From: Streptomyces cyanogenus
GTDB lineage: Bacteria; Actinomycetota; Actinomycetes; Streptomycetales; Streptomycetaceae
Direction: 5' to 3'
NCBI RefSeq assembly: GCF_017526105.1
Contig: NZ_CP071839.1
Coordinates: 6,486,001 to 6,550,000, forward strand
Length of the DNA stretch: 64,000 bases
The notes under the pieces are model-generated. The model had not been told where the DNA came from, did not search any database, and saw nothing but the letters and a program-made list of their open reading frames with translations. Position 1 is the first letter of the stretch. Each line of letters begins with the position of its first letter. A program made the translations under genes and the position numbers. Shown piece after piece: positions 1-7,688 of this stretch.

Positions 1-155
1 TTCGATCGCGTCGGTGACCAGGGAGGTGCGCATGTGGTCGGCGATCGACCAGCCCACCACCTTTCTCGAGTAGATGTCGATCACTGTGGCGAGGTAGAGC
101 CACGTCGTGCCGACAGCTATGTATGTGATGTCGCCGCACCACCTGGTGTTCAGTG
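1..155 (-). pseudogene. IS3-family transposase OrfB, central fragment
   Basis: Reverse-complement sequence matches the middle of the intact OrfB at 34240-34395, including the WCGDIT and IDIYSRKVVGW stretches of the rve/DDE integrase core. The fragment runs off the left edge. It is cut at 155, where the sequence jumps into an IS110-type element; the rest of the same orfB resumes at 2461. The hexamer TCAGTG is present on both sides of the break (150-155 and 2461-2466), as expected of a target-site duplication. Non-functional as it stands. Confidence 0.85.
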
Positions 156-172
156 ATTCCTAATGCGGTCTG

Positions 173-1363
173 TCAAGCCGCGAGAACCGTGGGTGGGGTC
201 GGCTCATAGCACCGTCCGTCACGCAAGAGGGCCCAGAGCACGTTGACGCGGCGGCGGGCGAGCGCGAGGACGGCCTGGGCGTGACGCTTGCCCTCGGCCC
301 GCTTGCGATCGTAAAACCGGCGGGACTCGGGGCAGTGCCGGATGCTGAACAACGCCGCGATGTAGAAGACTCGTTGGAGACGGCGGTTGTATCGCTGCGG
401 ACGCCGCAGGTTGCCGCTGACCTTCCCGGAATCGCGAGGCACCGGAGCGACACCGCCGAAGCCGGCGAGACGGTCGGCGGTGCCGAAGAGGCTCATGTCG
501 CCGCCGGTGGCTGCCAGGAACTCGGCTCCGAGGATGATGCCCAGACCGGGCATGCTCGTGATCACCTCAAAGGTGGCGTGGTCGCGAAACCGCTCCTCGA
601 TAGCCTTGTCGAGCTCGGCTATCCGCTGGTTGAGGGCCATCACCTCCGCCGCGAGTGTGTGCACCAACTGGGCGGTCAGCTTCTCTCCGGGCAGGCTGGT
701 GTGCTGTCGCTCGGCGGCCTCGACCGCGATCTCGGCGAGCCGGTCAGCGCGAAGTACGTGCCGGTTGCGCAGCCAGGTCACCAGCCGTTTGCTGCCGATC
801 CGGCAGATGGCACCAGGGGTTTGGTAGCCGGCCAACAGGGTGAGCGGGCCGGTGTTGGTCACATCCAACGCCCGTTCCAGTCCGGGGAAGATGCCCGTCA
901 GCTGGGCACGGAGGCGGTTGACAGTCCGAGTGCGGTCGGCGACCAGGTCCGTGCGTCGCCCCGTGAGGATCTTGAGGTCGGTGACGGCTCCGTCGTCGGC
1001 GTGTAAAGGCTGCAGATCACGGCGGACGCGGACCTGGTCTGCGATGACGGCAGCATCCTTGGCGTCGGTTTTGCCCTCGCCGCGGTAGCTCTCGGAGGCG
1101 CGGTGGATGGCCCGGCCGGAGATGTAGTGCACAGGCTGGTCGTGGTTGAGGAGAATCGTGATGGCCAGGGCGGCTCCGCCATCGGCCAGGTCAATGCCCC
1201 AAGCCACCTCGTCGCCCAGGGCTTGGACGTCGGCGAGGAGGTGGAGCAGTTGGGGTTCGTCGTTGGCGACGCGTCGTGACAGCAGCCGACGGCTGCTGTC
1301 GTCGATCGCGACGCAGTGGTGGTGGGTCTTACCTGCGTCGATTCCAGCCCAGATCGCGGCCAT
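173..1363 (-). CDS. IS110-family DEDD transposase
   Basis: 396 aa. N-terminal RuvC-like DEDD domain begins with the first catalytic Asp in GIDAGK (about residues 6-11) and has a second acidic strand WGIDLADG. The C-terminal transposase_20 domain carries the conserved S/TSMPGLG and FGGVAPVPRDSGK segments, which hold the serine used in this family. The ATG at 1363 is chosen because GGAGGT lies 5 nt upstream; a longer frame to 1399 lacks such a site. Known for the family: the recombinase is guided by a structured bridge RNA encoded in a non-coding end of the element. The frame looks intact, so the element may be active. Confidence 0.9.
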   Translation of the reverse strand: MAAIWAGIDAGKTHHHCVAIDDSSRRLLSRRVANDEPQLLHLLADVQALGDEVAWGIDLADGGAALAITILLNHDQPVHYISGRAIHRASESYRGEGKTDAKDAAVIADQVRVRRDLQPLHADDGAVTDLKILTGRRTDLVADRTRTVNRLRAQLTGIFPGLERALDVTNTGPLTLLAGYQTPGAICRIGSKRLVTWLRNRHVLRADRLAEIAVEAAERQHTSLPGEKLTAQLVHTLAAEVMALNQRIAELDKAIEERFRDHATFEVITSMPGLGIILGAEFLAATGGDMSLFGTADRLAGFGGVAPVPRDSGKVSGNLRRPQRYNRRLQRVFYIAALFSIRHCPESRRFYDRKRAEGKRHAQAVLALARRRVNVLWALLRDGRCYEPTPPTVLAA

Positions 1364-1589
1364 GTGGTACCTCCGTGCGGTGTTGCTGGTCCCTCCCACG
1401 GACGACCTCGCTGTCGATTCCCTACAGAGCGATCATTCGCAATTCCTAATTGGCAGCCGAGTCGTCGTGGGGCACCGGGCGGCCAATCACTGAGAGCCAC
1501 AAGCGGCAGAGCCTTTTCAACCACACCCGGTGCCCCTGGGTGGGTGAACCATACGAAGGGCTCACCGCCTCCCGCAGAACAACGTAGGG
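1364..1589 (-). other. IS110 left-end non-coding region, candidate bridge-RNA locus
   Basis: 226 bp between the transposase start and the IS5-type inverted repeat, with no convincing gene. In the IS110 group the bridge RNA is encoded upstream of the recombinase, and this length would fit one. I did not fold it. The call rests only on position and family knowledge. Confidence 0.3.
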
Positions 1590-2460
1590 AGCTGTTTCAG
1601 CGTGGCGACTGATCGGGTGACGGGATCGATGCCCGCAACGCACGAGGCTCACGTGCCGCCGGGGGAGGTGTTCGAAGTCTCAACCCACAGGCACATGAGT
1701 CGCGTTGGTTCCGTATTCTGCCGCACTCGACCTGCCTCACGCCTTGGTCGAGTGGGTCACGATGCTCATCGTCACCCGCGAGGGTGACCGCCGCTGCAAG
1801 CTCCCACCGCACCAGCGTGCCCTGGTCGGCCTGGTGTACCTGCGCCGGCACGACACCCTCGCCCAGCTCGCGGCCGGCGTCGGCATCTCCGTCGGCACCG
1901 CCCACGTCTACACGGCCGCGGTGATCGACCTGCTCGCCGCCCGTGCACCCGGCCTGCTACGCGCCCTGCGCGAGGCCAACCCGGACTACGTCCTCCTCGA
2001 CGGCACCCTCGCGGAGTGCGACCGGGTCGGCGACAGCCGGGCCGACTTCTCCCACAAGCACCGCCGACACGGGGTAAACGTGCAGGTGGTGACCGACCCT
2101 GTCGGACACCTGCTGTGGATCTCGCCGACGCTGCCCGGCCGCACGCACGATCTCACTGCGGCCCGCGCCCACCGGATCATCCGGATCTGCGAACGCCAGG
2201 GCGTCCCCATCCTCGCCGACTGCGCCTACATGGGAGCCGGCCCCTGGGTGACGACACCCCTCAGACGCCCACCGGGTCGCGACCTCACGCCGACCCAGCA
2301 AAGCGTCAACCGAGCGCTGTCCACAGCACGGGCGCCGGCCGAACGCGGCGTCACACGACTGAAGTCGTGGCGGATCTTCCGCAGGTCCCGGTGCAGCCCG
2401 AATCGAATGACGTCCATCGCCGCGGCCGTCCTCACCCTGGAGCGGCAGCGCTGAAAGAGC
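1590..2460 (+). mobile_element. IS5-type insertion sequence with imperfect terminal inverted repeats
   Basis: Left end GCTGTTTCAGCGTGGC and the reverse complement of the right end, GCTCTTTCAGCGCTGC, form imperfect inverted repeats. The element is about 871 bp and carries one DDE transposase gene. The right end abuts TCAGTG of the interrupted IS3 orfB; the matching TCAGTG on the left is now displaced to 150-155 by the IS110 element. Confidence 0.7.
1705..2454 (+). CDS. IS5-family DDE transposase (DDE_Tnp_4 type)
   Basis: 249 aa from a TTG start. An N-terminal helix-turn-helix (about residues 35-75: YLRRHDTLAQLAAGVGIS) is followed by a DDE nuclease core with LLDGT (first Asp, about residue 98), ILADCAY (second Asp, about residue 169) and ERGVTRLK (Glu, about residue 213). 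The start is not certain: no strong ribosome site was seen, and some relatives begin slightly upstream. The frame is intact and fills the element between its inverted repeats. Confidence 0.85.
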   Translation: MVPYSAALDLPHALVEWVTMLIVTREGDRRCKLPPHQRALVGLVYLRRHDTLAQLAAGVGISVGTAHVYTAAVIDLLAARAPGLLRALREANPDYVLLDGTLAECDRVGDSRADFSHKHRRHGVNVQVVTDPVGHLLWISPTLPGRTHDLTAARAHRIIRICERQGVPILADCAYMGAGPWVTTPLRRPPGRDLTPTQQSVNRALSTARAPAERGVTRLKSWRIFRRSRCSPNRMTSIAAAVLTLERQR

Positions 2461-2867
2461 TCAGTGTGTCCGCGGTGAAGTAGCGCATCACCAGGTCCGG
2501 CGCGGGCGGCGCCGCGTGGTCCGCGATCGTCGTCCGCTTCTTTCTCCGCAGGTGCCGGCCGACGATGTGGTTGATCTGCATCAGCCGGGTGACGCGCTTG
2601 CGGTTGATGCTCCGTCCCCTGGCACGCAGCTCGGCATGGACGCGCGGAGCGCCGTAGGTGCCATGGTGCTCGGCATGGATGGCACGGATCTCGCTCACGG
2701 TCCGCTCCTCCTCGGCCTGGCGATCGGCGCGGGCCTGCGCGGTGGCCAGGTGCCGGTAGTAGCCCGAGCGGGAGACTCCGAGCACATGGCAGATCCGCTT
2801 GACGCCGAAACTGGCGCGGTTGTCGGAGATGAAGTCCCAGCGGCGAGGGCTCACTTCACCTCCCGGG
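2461..2867 (-). pseudogene. IS3-family OrfB, N-terminal part, truncated by insertion
   Basis: Encodes the HTH_21 region (FGVKRICHVLGVSRSGYYRH) and linker up to the start of the DDE core, then runs into the IS5-type element. It overlaps the end of OrfA in the -1 relation usual for IS3 elements that make an OrfAB fusion by frameshifting. Near its beginning it keeps a TGG codon (RRWDF) where the right copy has TGA, so the left copy is the better witness of the ancestral frame. Confidence 0.85.
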
Positions 2868-3213
2868 CGAAATAAGCGGCTGCCCGGCGCAGGATCTCGC
2901 GCTCCAGATGCCATTCTTTCTCCGCCTTCAGCAGCCGGGCATTCTCTGCCCGCAGCCGGGCCAGCTCCTCCGCCTCGCTCCCGCCCGCGTCAGGGCGTCC
3001 GGGCACGGCCTGTGAGTCGTCCTTGCGGACCCACGTCCGCAGCGACTCCGCGGTGATCCCGAGATCCGCGGCCACCGCCGCGTACGTCCGCTTCCCGCCC
3101 GCGGCGCGATAGAGCGCGACAGCGTCCCTCCTGAACTCCTCCGGATACGGAGACTTACGTCCCAACTGGACATCCCTCCCTGGACCATCAAGATCCATTG
3201 TCAGGGTGTCCAC
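2851..3213 (-). CDS. IS3-family OrfA (HTH_Tnp_1)
   Basis: 120 aa. Helix-turn-helix of the IS3 OrfA type (YPEEFRRDAVALYRAAGGKRTYAAVAADLGI split over residues 23-55) followed by a leucine-zipper-like segment (ELARLRAENARLLKAEKEW, about 82-100). Starts at GTG 3213 or ATG 3198. Differs from the right copy by A46V (Ala here, Val there). It binds the element ends as part of the OrfAB transposase, but its partner orfB is broken in this copy. Confidence 0.9.
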   Translation of the reverse strand: MDTLTMDLDGPGRDVQLGRKSPYPEEFRRDAVALYRAAGGKRTYAAVAADLGITAESLRTWVRKDDSQAVPGRPDAGGSEAEELARLRAENARLLKAEKEWHLEREILRRAAAYFAREVK

Positions 3214-3328
3214 TCCAAAGGATCAGCCTCAGCGGCGGGAGTGGGCCTTGGAAGCGGGCGTGACGGATAGTATTCCGCCGGGCGAGGGCCCGACATCAGC
3301 CGTGGACGTTAGAACTACGGCGGCGCGC

Positions 3329-4198
3329 TCAGTTCTTCGGTTCGAAGACCAAGAGACAGAGGCGGGTGCCCGGGCTGCCGAGAGGCTGTGCGGCGCACAT
3401 GGTGACACTGCCGAGTTGGGAGCGGGTATGCCGCTCGCAGCAACGGTCGCGGTGGTCGGTGCCACCCTGAGGGCTGGCGTAGCCGGCGTGCCGCATGGGG
3501 CGGGTGTCACCGTCGGGGTGAGTGTGGGCGATGCTGTGGTCCCGGTAGATCGGCCCCACGACCGGATCTTCGCTAACTTCCTTGTCGAGCAGTTGCAGGT
3601 CTTCGTTGTCGGGGTGAGCGGCCACTGCAGTTCGCAACTGCGCCGCCGCCGGCTTGGCCCACTGCTTCTCCCAGTCGACAAGGTGGTGCTCACGCGCATC
3701 CTCGTGCAGCAGCATCCAGCGCATCAGGTTCTTCTCAGGGAACGCGGGCAGCTGCCCTCGCAGCTGGGGAAACATGCGGATGGCCTCGTCGTTGGCGGCA
3801 AGCACGTTCCAGGCAACGTCGTTCACGTAGCAGGGTTGCCCCACGACGTTGCTGACGGCCTGATGCCATTCCGGTGCAACACTTGTCCCGGAGTACGAGT
3901 CCGTGGGAAGGGGAGGCTCGTACCCCAGTGCGTACACGTACAGCGCGGTGCGTTCATGCTCGTCCATACGTAGGACCCTCGCCACTTTGTCGAGGAACGA
4001 GGAAGTCGGCGAGGCTGAGCCGCGCTCCAGGTTGGCGTATGTGCGCTCTGTCATATATAGGGCATGGGCGACTTGGGCCTGCGACAGGCCCGTCGAGCGG
4101 CGTCCTCTTCCGGACCGGCTGGGCCAACCGAGCTCGGCCGGATCTATCTGTCCGCGCTTCCATCGAAGCAGTTGCTGCAACAACCTCTTGTCGCTCAT
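3329..4198 (-). CDS. XRE-family regulator with MmyB-like ligand-binding domain
   Basis: 289 aa. An N-terminal HTH_31/XRE domain (about residues 35-95: GLSQAQVAHALYMTERTYANLERG) is followed by an MmyB-like PAS-fold domain (about 110-285) with the typical segments WNVLAANDEA, LVDWEKQWA and RLCLLVFEP. Family members are actinobacterial transcription factors, often next to antibiotic genes; the ligand is unknown. ATG 4198 has GGGGGAAG 4 nt upstream. It lies just inside the left IS copy and diverges from the receptor gene at 4836, with about 640 bp between them. A relative with the same architecture is at 6220-6972. Confidence 0.85.
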   Translation of the reverse strand: MSDKRLLQQLLRWKRGQIDPAELGWPSRSGRGRRSTGLSQAQVAHALYMTERTYANLERGSASPTSSFLDKVARVLRMDEHERTALYVYALGYEPPLPTDSYSGTSVAPEWHQAVSNVVGQPCYVNDVAWNVLAANDEAIRMFPQLRGQLPAFPEKNLMRWMLLHEDAREHHLVDWEKQWAKPAAAQLRTAVAAHPDNEDLQLLDKEVSEDPVVGPIYRDHSIAHTHPDGDTRPMRHAGYASPQGGTDHRDRCCERHTRSQLGSVTMCAAQPLGSPGTRLCLLVFEPKN

Positions 4199-4835
4199 CG
4201 TCTTCCCCCTATGCGATTCAGCCTGGAACGGGAGTGCGCGGCCTCCTCGTGCTGATCTTCCGCATGACGAAGCGAGCGTCCCCAGTGGCCCGACCGGGGA
4301 GTCGGCCGGAGCTCCGGCCTGTGGCTCGCTCTCATGCGCGCATCTGATTCAGCCGACCTGTTCCAGGATCGGCCAGCGCTTCGTGTGCGCTGGGTGGTTT
4401 GTCAGCAGCGGCCGTTCCTACTGCAGTGAGCGACCGCATCGGTCTGGGATGTCAACCAGGACGCCGGGCTTGCGCCGAGCCCCATCGCACGTCCCCATCG
4501 GCCCCTACGCAGGCTGGCAAAGCCGGTCATGCATCCTCAAAGTCCCTGAGACTCCCTTCTTGCCTGTGCAGATCCGGCTAGGAACCGACTGTGGGTACGG
4601 GAATGCCGGTATGTACAGCCAGCAGTGACTGTAAAACCGACCGCAAGACTGGTTGGATGGGCAGGACCCTTCCACGCTCGGGAGGCGAAATCAACGGAGC
4701 GATAGTGGGCGCAGTGATTATGCGGTTGCCGTCGCATCGCTTGTGGCCGACAGGGGCATGGGGCTACTGCGACGAGCACAGGCTGGTGGGCGGCTGCGCC
4801 CTCGACCGCCGAGGTGCCTATCCAGGACGAAGGAC
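4199..4835. other. Divergent intergenic region, 637 bp
   Basis: Non-coding spacer between the divergent MmyB-like regulator and the TetR-type receptor. The only clear signal is the ARE-like inverted repeat at 4636-4658. No RNA gene or other repeat recognised. Confidence 0.6.
4636..4658. promoter_or_regulatory. ARE-like operator (gamma-butyrolactone receptor site)
   Basis: Reads ACCGACCG-N7-GGTTGGAT, an imperfect inverted repeat. One half is the reverse complement of GGTCGGT, which fits the published ArpA/ScbR half-site GG(T/C)CGGT. The same arrangement recurs at 6094-6116. It lies about 178 bp upstream of the receptor gene, suggesting autoregulation. Confidence 0.6.
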
Positions 4836-5504
4836 GTGACAGTGAGGGAATCCAAGCGTGCCGAGATCCTCGACGTGGCGGCGACCTTGTTCGCCGACAT
4901 GGGGTACTCGCAGACGTCGATGCAGGACATCATGGACCGGACCGGACTCACGAAGGGTGGTCTCTACCACCACTTCAAGACGAAGGAGGCAATCGCCGTC
5001 GCTGTCGTCGTCGAAGGCTTCGCGATGGATGACACACCGCCACAAGTGGGGCCCTTGCAGGCGGTCGTTGACGCGTCAATTCTGCTGGCTTGGCTCACCC
5101 CGCGGGTACCAGTGGTCAAGGCGGCTGCGAGGCTGGGAACGGATCAGGATCTGGAGGAGACGTACGGATACCTCTGGACGCAGTACATCCCCGCGGTAGA
5201 AAAGCTGCTGGTGCAGGCCAAGCTCCTGGAAGAGATCAAGCCAGGGGCAAGGCCAGAAGAGTGGTGTTTTGCCTGGGTTGCCGCCTACACCGGAGTCGAC
5301 CTGATGACCCGGCAGGACTACGAATCCCTGCCTCGGAAGATTGCCACGATCAACCGCGTCTTCGTTTCGGGCCTCGCCACCGAAAGGGCGCTGGCGGAGC
5401 TGGACATGAGGGCGGAGCGGGGCCGTGAGCTGATGGAGCAGTCGCCGTGGGCGAGGCAGTACCTGCGCGAGGTGGCACCGCAAGCGTCCGAAGCGAGTCA
5501 TTGA
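4836..5504 (+). CDS. TetR-family, gamma-butyrolactone-receptor-like regulator (ScbR/ArpA type)
   Basis: 222 aa. N-terminal TetR HTH (residues about 8-55: ILDVAATLFADMGYSQTSM, then TKGGLYHHFKTKEAI) and a C-terminal ligand domain with features of ScbR/ArpA receptors, such as the VVDASILLAWL and ARLGTDQDLEETYG segments and a Trp in EEWCFAWVAAYTGVD. Such proteins repress targets until a butyrolactone or related hormone binds. GTG 4836, or GTG 4842, follows a GAAGGA site; the longer upstream frame lacks family homology. Two ARE-like repeats, at 4636 and 6094, support the assignment. No butyrolactone synthase gene (AfsA type) lies in the window, so it may be a pseudo-receptor or respond to an unlinked signal. 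Confidence 0.85.
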   Translation: MTVRESKRAEILDVAATLFADMGYSQTSMQDIMDRTGLTKGGLYHHFKTKEAIAVAVVVEGFAMDDTPPQVGPLQAVVDASILLAWLTPRVPVVKAAARLGTDQDLEETYGYLWTQYIPAVEKLLVQAKLLEEIKPGARPEEWCFAWVAAYTGVDLMTRQDYESLPRKIATINRVFVSGLATERALAELDMRAERGRELMEQSPWARQYLREVAPQASEASH

Positions 5505-6219
5505 GGCAACGGGCTCCCTGCCAGGACAGATGATTCTGAGCGGCCAAGCAGAGTCGGGGAGAGTCCAGCTTCCCCTGTCCTTCGTCACCTTGGGCAGTCC
5601 AGTCACACCTGGAGCTTGCTATTTCCGTTCGAGATGAACGAGGGAACCAGCTGCAGTTGACCCGCTTTCACTGCCGAGCGGCAGCCGGGAAGGGCGGACA
5701 CGGTGATCACCGCTTCCCTCCAGGCGGCCGGCGCGCCAGGGTGCAAGCGGATGTCATGGCCGAAGGCCAGCCTCCTGGCGTGATGCCGGCGGGAGGACGT
5801 CGAGCGCTCAGCTGGCAGGCGCCTTTCAGAACCGAAGCCCCCTGGGGGCGAGCGAGGGGTTCGTCGGTGTTCGTGGCCGGGTAAGGAGATACCGACCATG
5901 TCCCTGGTTCGACGTCCGCCCCGGGCACTCTGACATCACTCAGTGCGACAACCCTCTTCGTATTCTTACGGTGTGTGAGATTACAGGGGCTCCTGGTCGT
6001 CGGTGTCGCCCATTGCGACGATTGAACGAGCGTCCAATTCACCCGCCTTTTAACTGATTAGTCGAGAAGTTGACGGCCAGGGCGGCTGTTGAGACCGACC
6101 GGACGCATGGTTGGATAGCGAGCATCGTTCACAGCCATGGCCGGTATGGCAACGAACTGGAGTCGCGCGCATGGATAGTGCGGCTGGCACGAGGCTCGTG
6201 TGGAAGCAGGGGAGGAGCT
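5505..6219. other. Intergenic region, 715 bp
   Basis: No gene supported here. It carries the second ARE-like repeat (6094-6116), about 104 bp before the start at 6220. Base composition is mixed, with an AT-richer stretch at about 5940-6060 that could contain the promoter of the 6220 gene. Small frames in this stretch lack ribosome sites and family features. Confidence 0.5.
6094..6116. promoter_or_regulatory. ARE-like operator upstream of the second MmyB-like regulator
   Basis: ACCGACCG-N7-GGTTGGAT, the same half-sites and spacing as at 4636-4658 but with a different 7-bp centre. Conservation of both arms with a divergent centre is what a protein-binding site shows. It places the regulator at 6220 under likely control of the receptor at 4836. 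Confidence 0.6.
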
Positions 6220-6972
6220 GTGGGACGCGAACCATCCCGTGAGTACCAGCGGCTCATGAGGGGCTACCGGGATAGACGGACTCGGCTGGACGTAGGGCTT
6301 CCCCCACGTCTGGGCGGGCAGCGCTCGATGAAGTTACGTCAGCCGGATGTCGACGAGGCCGTGGGCTGCGGCGTCGGTGTCACCGAGAAGATAGAGAACG
6401 ACCGGATGCGCCCATCCTCGGACCTGTACTTGCGTATCGCGGCGTTACTCGGCTTCAGTATGCACGACCTGCGCGTTGGCCACCTTGACCTCTGTGGCTC
6501 AGAGCCGCCGCCTGCAGTGAACACGTCCTCACCACATCTGCAGAGGGTCGTGGACGGCCAGCGGGAAATGATGTGTGTCGTGGCGCCGGACGGTCGCGTC
6601 CTGGCTCGAAATGCCGCCTTCAGCGCGATGTTCGCCGACAAGGTCGCGCCGGAGAACTTCTGGCGCTGGGCGCTGTTGTCCGACTGTGCGCGAGAGGCCG
6701 TACTCGTCGATTGGGAGAAGGACTGGGCACCCTACCTCCTGGAGGAGTGCCGCCTGCTGTTCTTCCGGTATCGCGACCATGCTGCTGTCCATCGGCTCTA
6801 TGCAGACTTGACCGATGACCTTCGGCTCCAAACTCTCCCCAGGGTGGGCACGGACATCAACGGCCGTGCCGGCTCACTGCGACATGCGCAGTTCGGCACC
6901 ATGTGCGTGCGCACCCTGGCGGCCGAATCTGAGGGATGCCGCCTGCTGACGTTCCTTACCGAGAGTGCCTAG
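6220..6972 (+). CDS. XRE-family regulator with MmyB-like ligand-binding domain
   Basis: 250 aa from GTG 6220, which has GGGGAGGAG just upstream. Residues about 10-90 form a divergent XRE-type HTH (LRQPDVDEAVGCGVGVTEKIENDR). The rest is an MmyB-like domain with CVVAPDGRVLARNAAF, FWRWALLSDCAREAVLVDWEKDW and a C-terminal RLLTFLTE strand. The LVDWEK segment is shared with the regulator at 3329-4198, so the two look like distant paralogues. Preceded by an ARE-like site. The unknown gene at 7019 follows after 46 bp and may be co-transcribed. Likely a pathway-specific regulator of the NRPS operon; this is inference. Confidence 0.75.
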   Translation: MGREPSREYQRLMRGYRDRRTRLDVGLPPRLGGQRSMKLRQPDVDEAVGCGVGVTEKIENDRMRPSSDLYLRIAALLGFSMHDLRVGHLDLCGSEPPPAVNTSSPHLQRVVDGQREMMCVVAPDGRVLARNAAFSAMFADKVAPENFWRWALLSDCAREAVLVDWEKDWAPYLLEECRLLFFRYRDHAAVHRLYADLTDDLRLQTLPRVGTDINGRAGSLRHAQFGTMCVRTLAAESEGCRLLTFLTESA

Positions 6973-7018
6973 CCGGGCCACGGCTTTGCCCTGCTAGCTG
7001 ATGCCGACGGAGGTGTCC

Positions 7019-7636
7019 GTGCACATACTCATACCTGATGATCCGGTACTCGCTTCGAACTTCATCTCACTTGAACGGCCACTCCTGTACTCCCTCTACT
7101 ACTACTACCCCACCGAGTTGACGTCCTCCCAGGCAAGAACGGTCGAAGAGGCCTACAAGCATTGGGGAGAGCTGCAGCAGATGCTGCCCGGGCGGTTCCA
7201 GACGATGGAACCAGACGCTGTTACCGGTGACGACGACGGATACGTGCTTGAGAGCGTAGCGGGGCAACGGTTGACACGGCTCTACGCGGTAGACGTCAGG
7301 AACCGCGTCGATCACCTCGAAGCTTGCTACGTGATGCTGCGCCAGGCCCAACTGGACGGATGGCGCGACCCCCTGGCGGACGTGCTGCGGGAGATCAACG
7401 ACGGCATAGACTACATCAGTATGTACCGTCGAGTGCTACGGGTCCTCAGCCTTTCCTCTCCTCCGGAGCTGCTCCGCGCCGTGCGCCGCGTGACATCACA
7501 CGGGCCGGCGACGACCCTCGCCCTCAACGCCGAGCAGGAAAGCGAGTACTCGGCTCATTGCGACAACATCATCCGCATTCTCAGCGCGGATGACAGCTTT
7601 GCCTACGCTGCGCACCGGGGGCTCTACGCAATCTGA
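7019..7636 (+). CDS. Conserved-looking protein of unknown function, Tyr-rich N-terminus
   Basis: 205 aa. GTG 7019 is chosen because GGAGGTG sits 5 nt upstream, inside the longer frame that starts at 7001. I do not recognise the family. The protein is acidic and apparently soluble, with a striking LLYSLYYYYP run near residue 25, a predicted helical body (ARTVEEAYKHWGELQQML; DPLADVLREINDGIDYISMYRRVL) and no signal peptide or membrane span. It follows the MmyB-like regulator by 46 bp and ends at a strong bidirectional hairpin. The linkage suggests a regulatory or accessory role. Confidence 0.6.
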   Translation: MHILIPDDPVLASNFISLERPLLYSLYYYYPTELTSSQARTVEEAYKHWGELQQMLPGRFQTMEPDAVTGDDDGYVLESVAGQRLTRLYAVDVRNRVDHLEACYVMLRQAQLDGWRDPLADVLREINDGIDYISMYRRVLRVLSLSSPPELLRAVRRVTSHGPATTLALNAEQESEYSAHCDNIIRILSADDSFAYAAHRGLYAI

Positions 7637-7644
7637 GACGCGGG

Positions 7645-7672
7645 GGCGCTGCTGTCGGCGGACAGCAGCGCC
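7645..7672. terminator. Bidirectional hairpin terminator
   Basis: Perfect 12-bp GC-rich stem (GGCGCTGCTGTC pairing with GACAGCAGCGCC) with a 4-nt loop, placed between convergent genes ending at 7636 (+) and 7689 (-). No T tract, as is common in streptomycetes. Confidence 0.75.
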
Positions 7673-7688
7673 ATGAACGGCTGCCGAG

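Larger units (their letters stand above)
156..1589 (-). mobile_element. IS110-type insertion sequence
   Basis: Holds one DEDD transposase gene on the minus strand, with about 17 bp beyond its stop and about 226 bp upstream of its start. No terminal inverted repeats are visible, as is usual for IS110. Boundaries are inferred: the left one is where IS3 orfB homology ends, the right one is where the IS5-type left inverted repeat begins. The simplest reading is insertion of IS110 exactly at the left end of the IS5-type element, separating it from its target duplication. Confidence 0.6.
2461..3231 (-). mobile_element. IS3-family element, left copy, 5' part
   Basis: The 5' half of the element that is complete at 33474-34784, here in inverted orientation. 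The outer end reads, on the minus strand, TGAGGCTGATCC at 3231-3220, identical to the end at 33474. It continues as the fragment at 1-155 after an interruption of about 2.3 kb. With the right copy it brackets the NRPS cluster. Confidence 0.85.
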
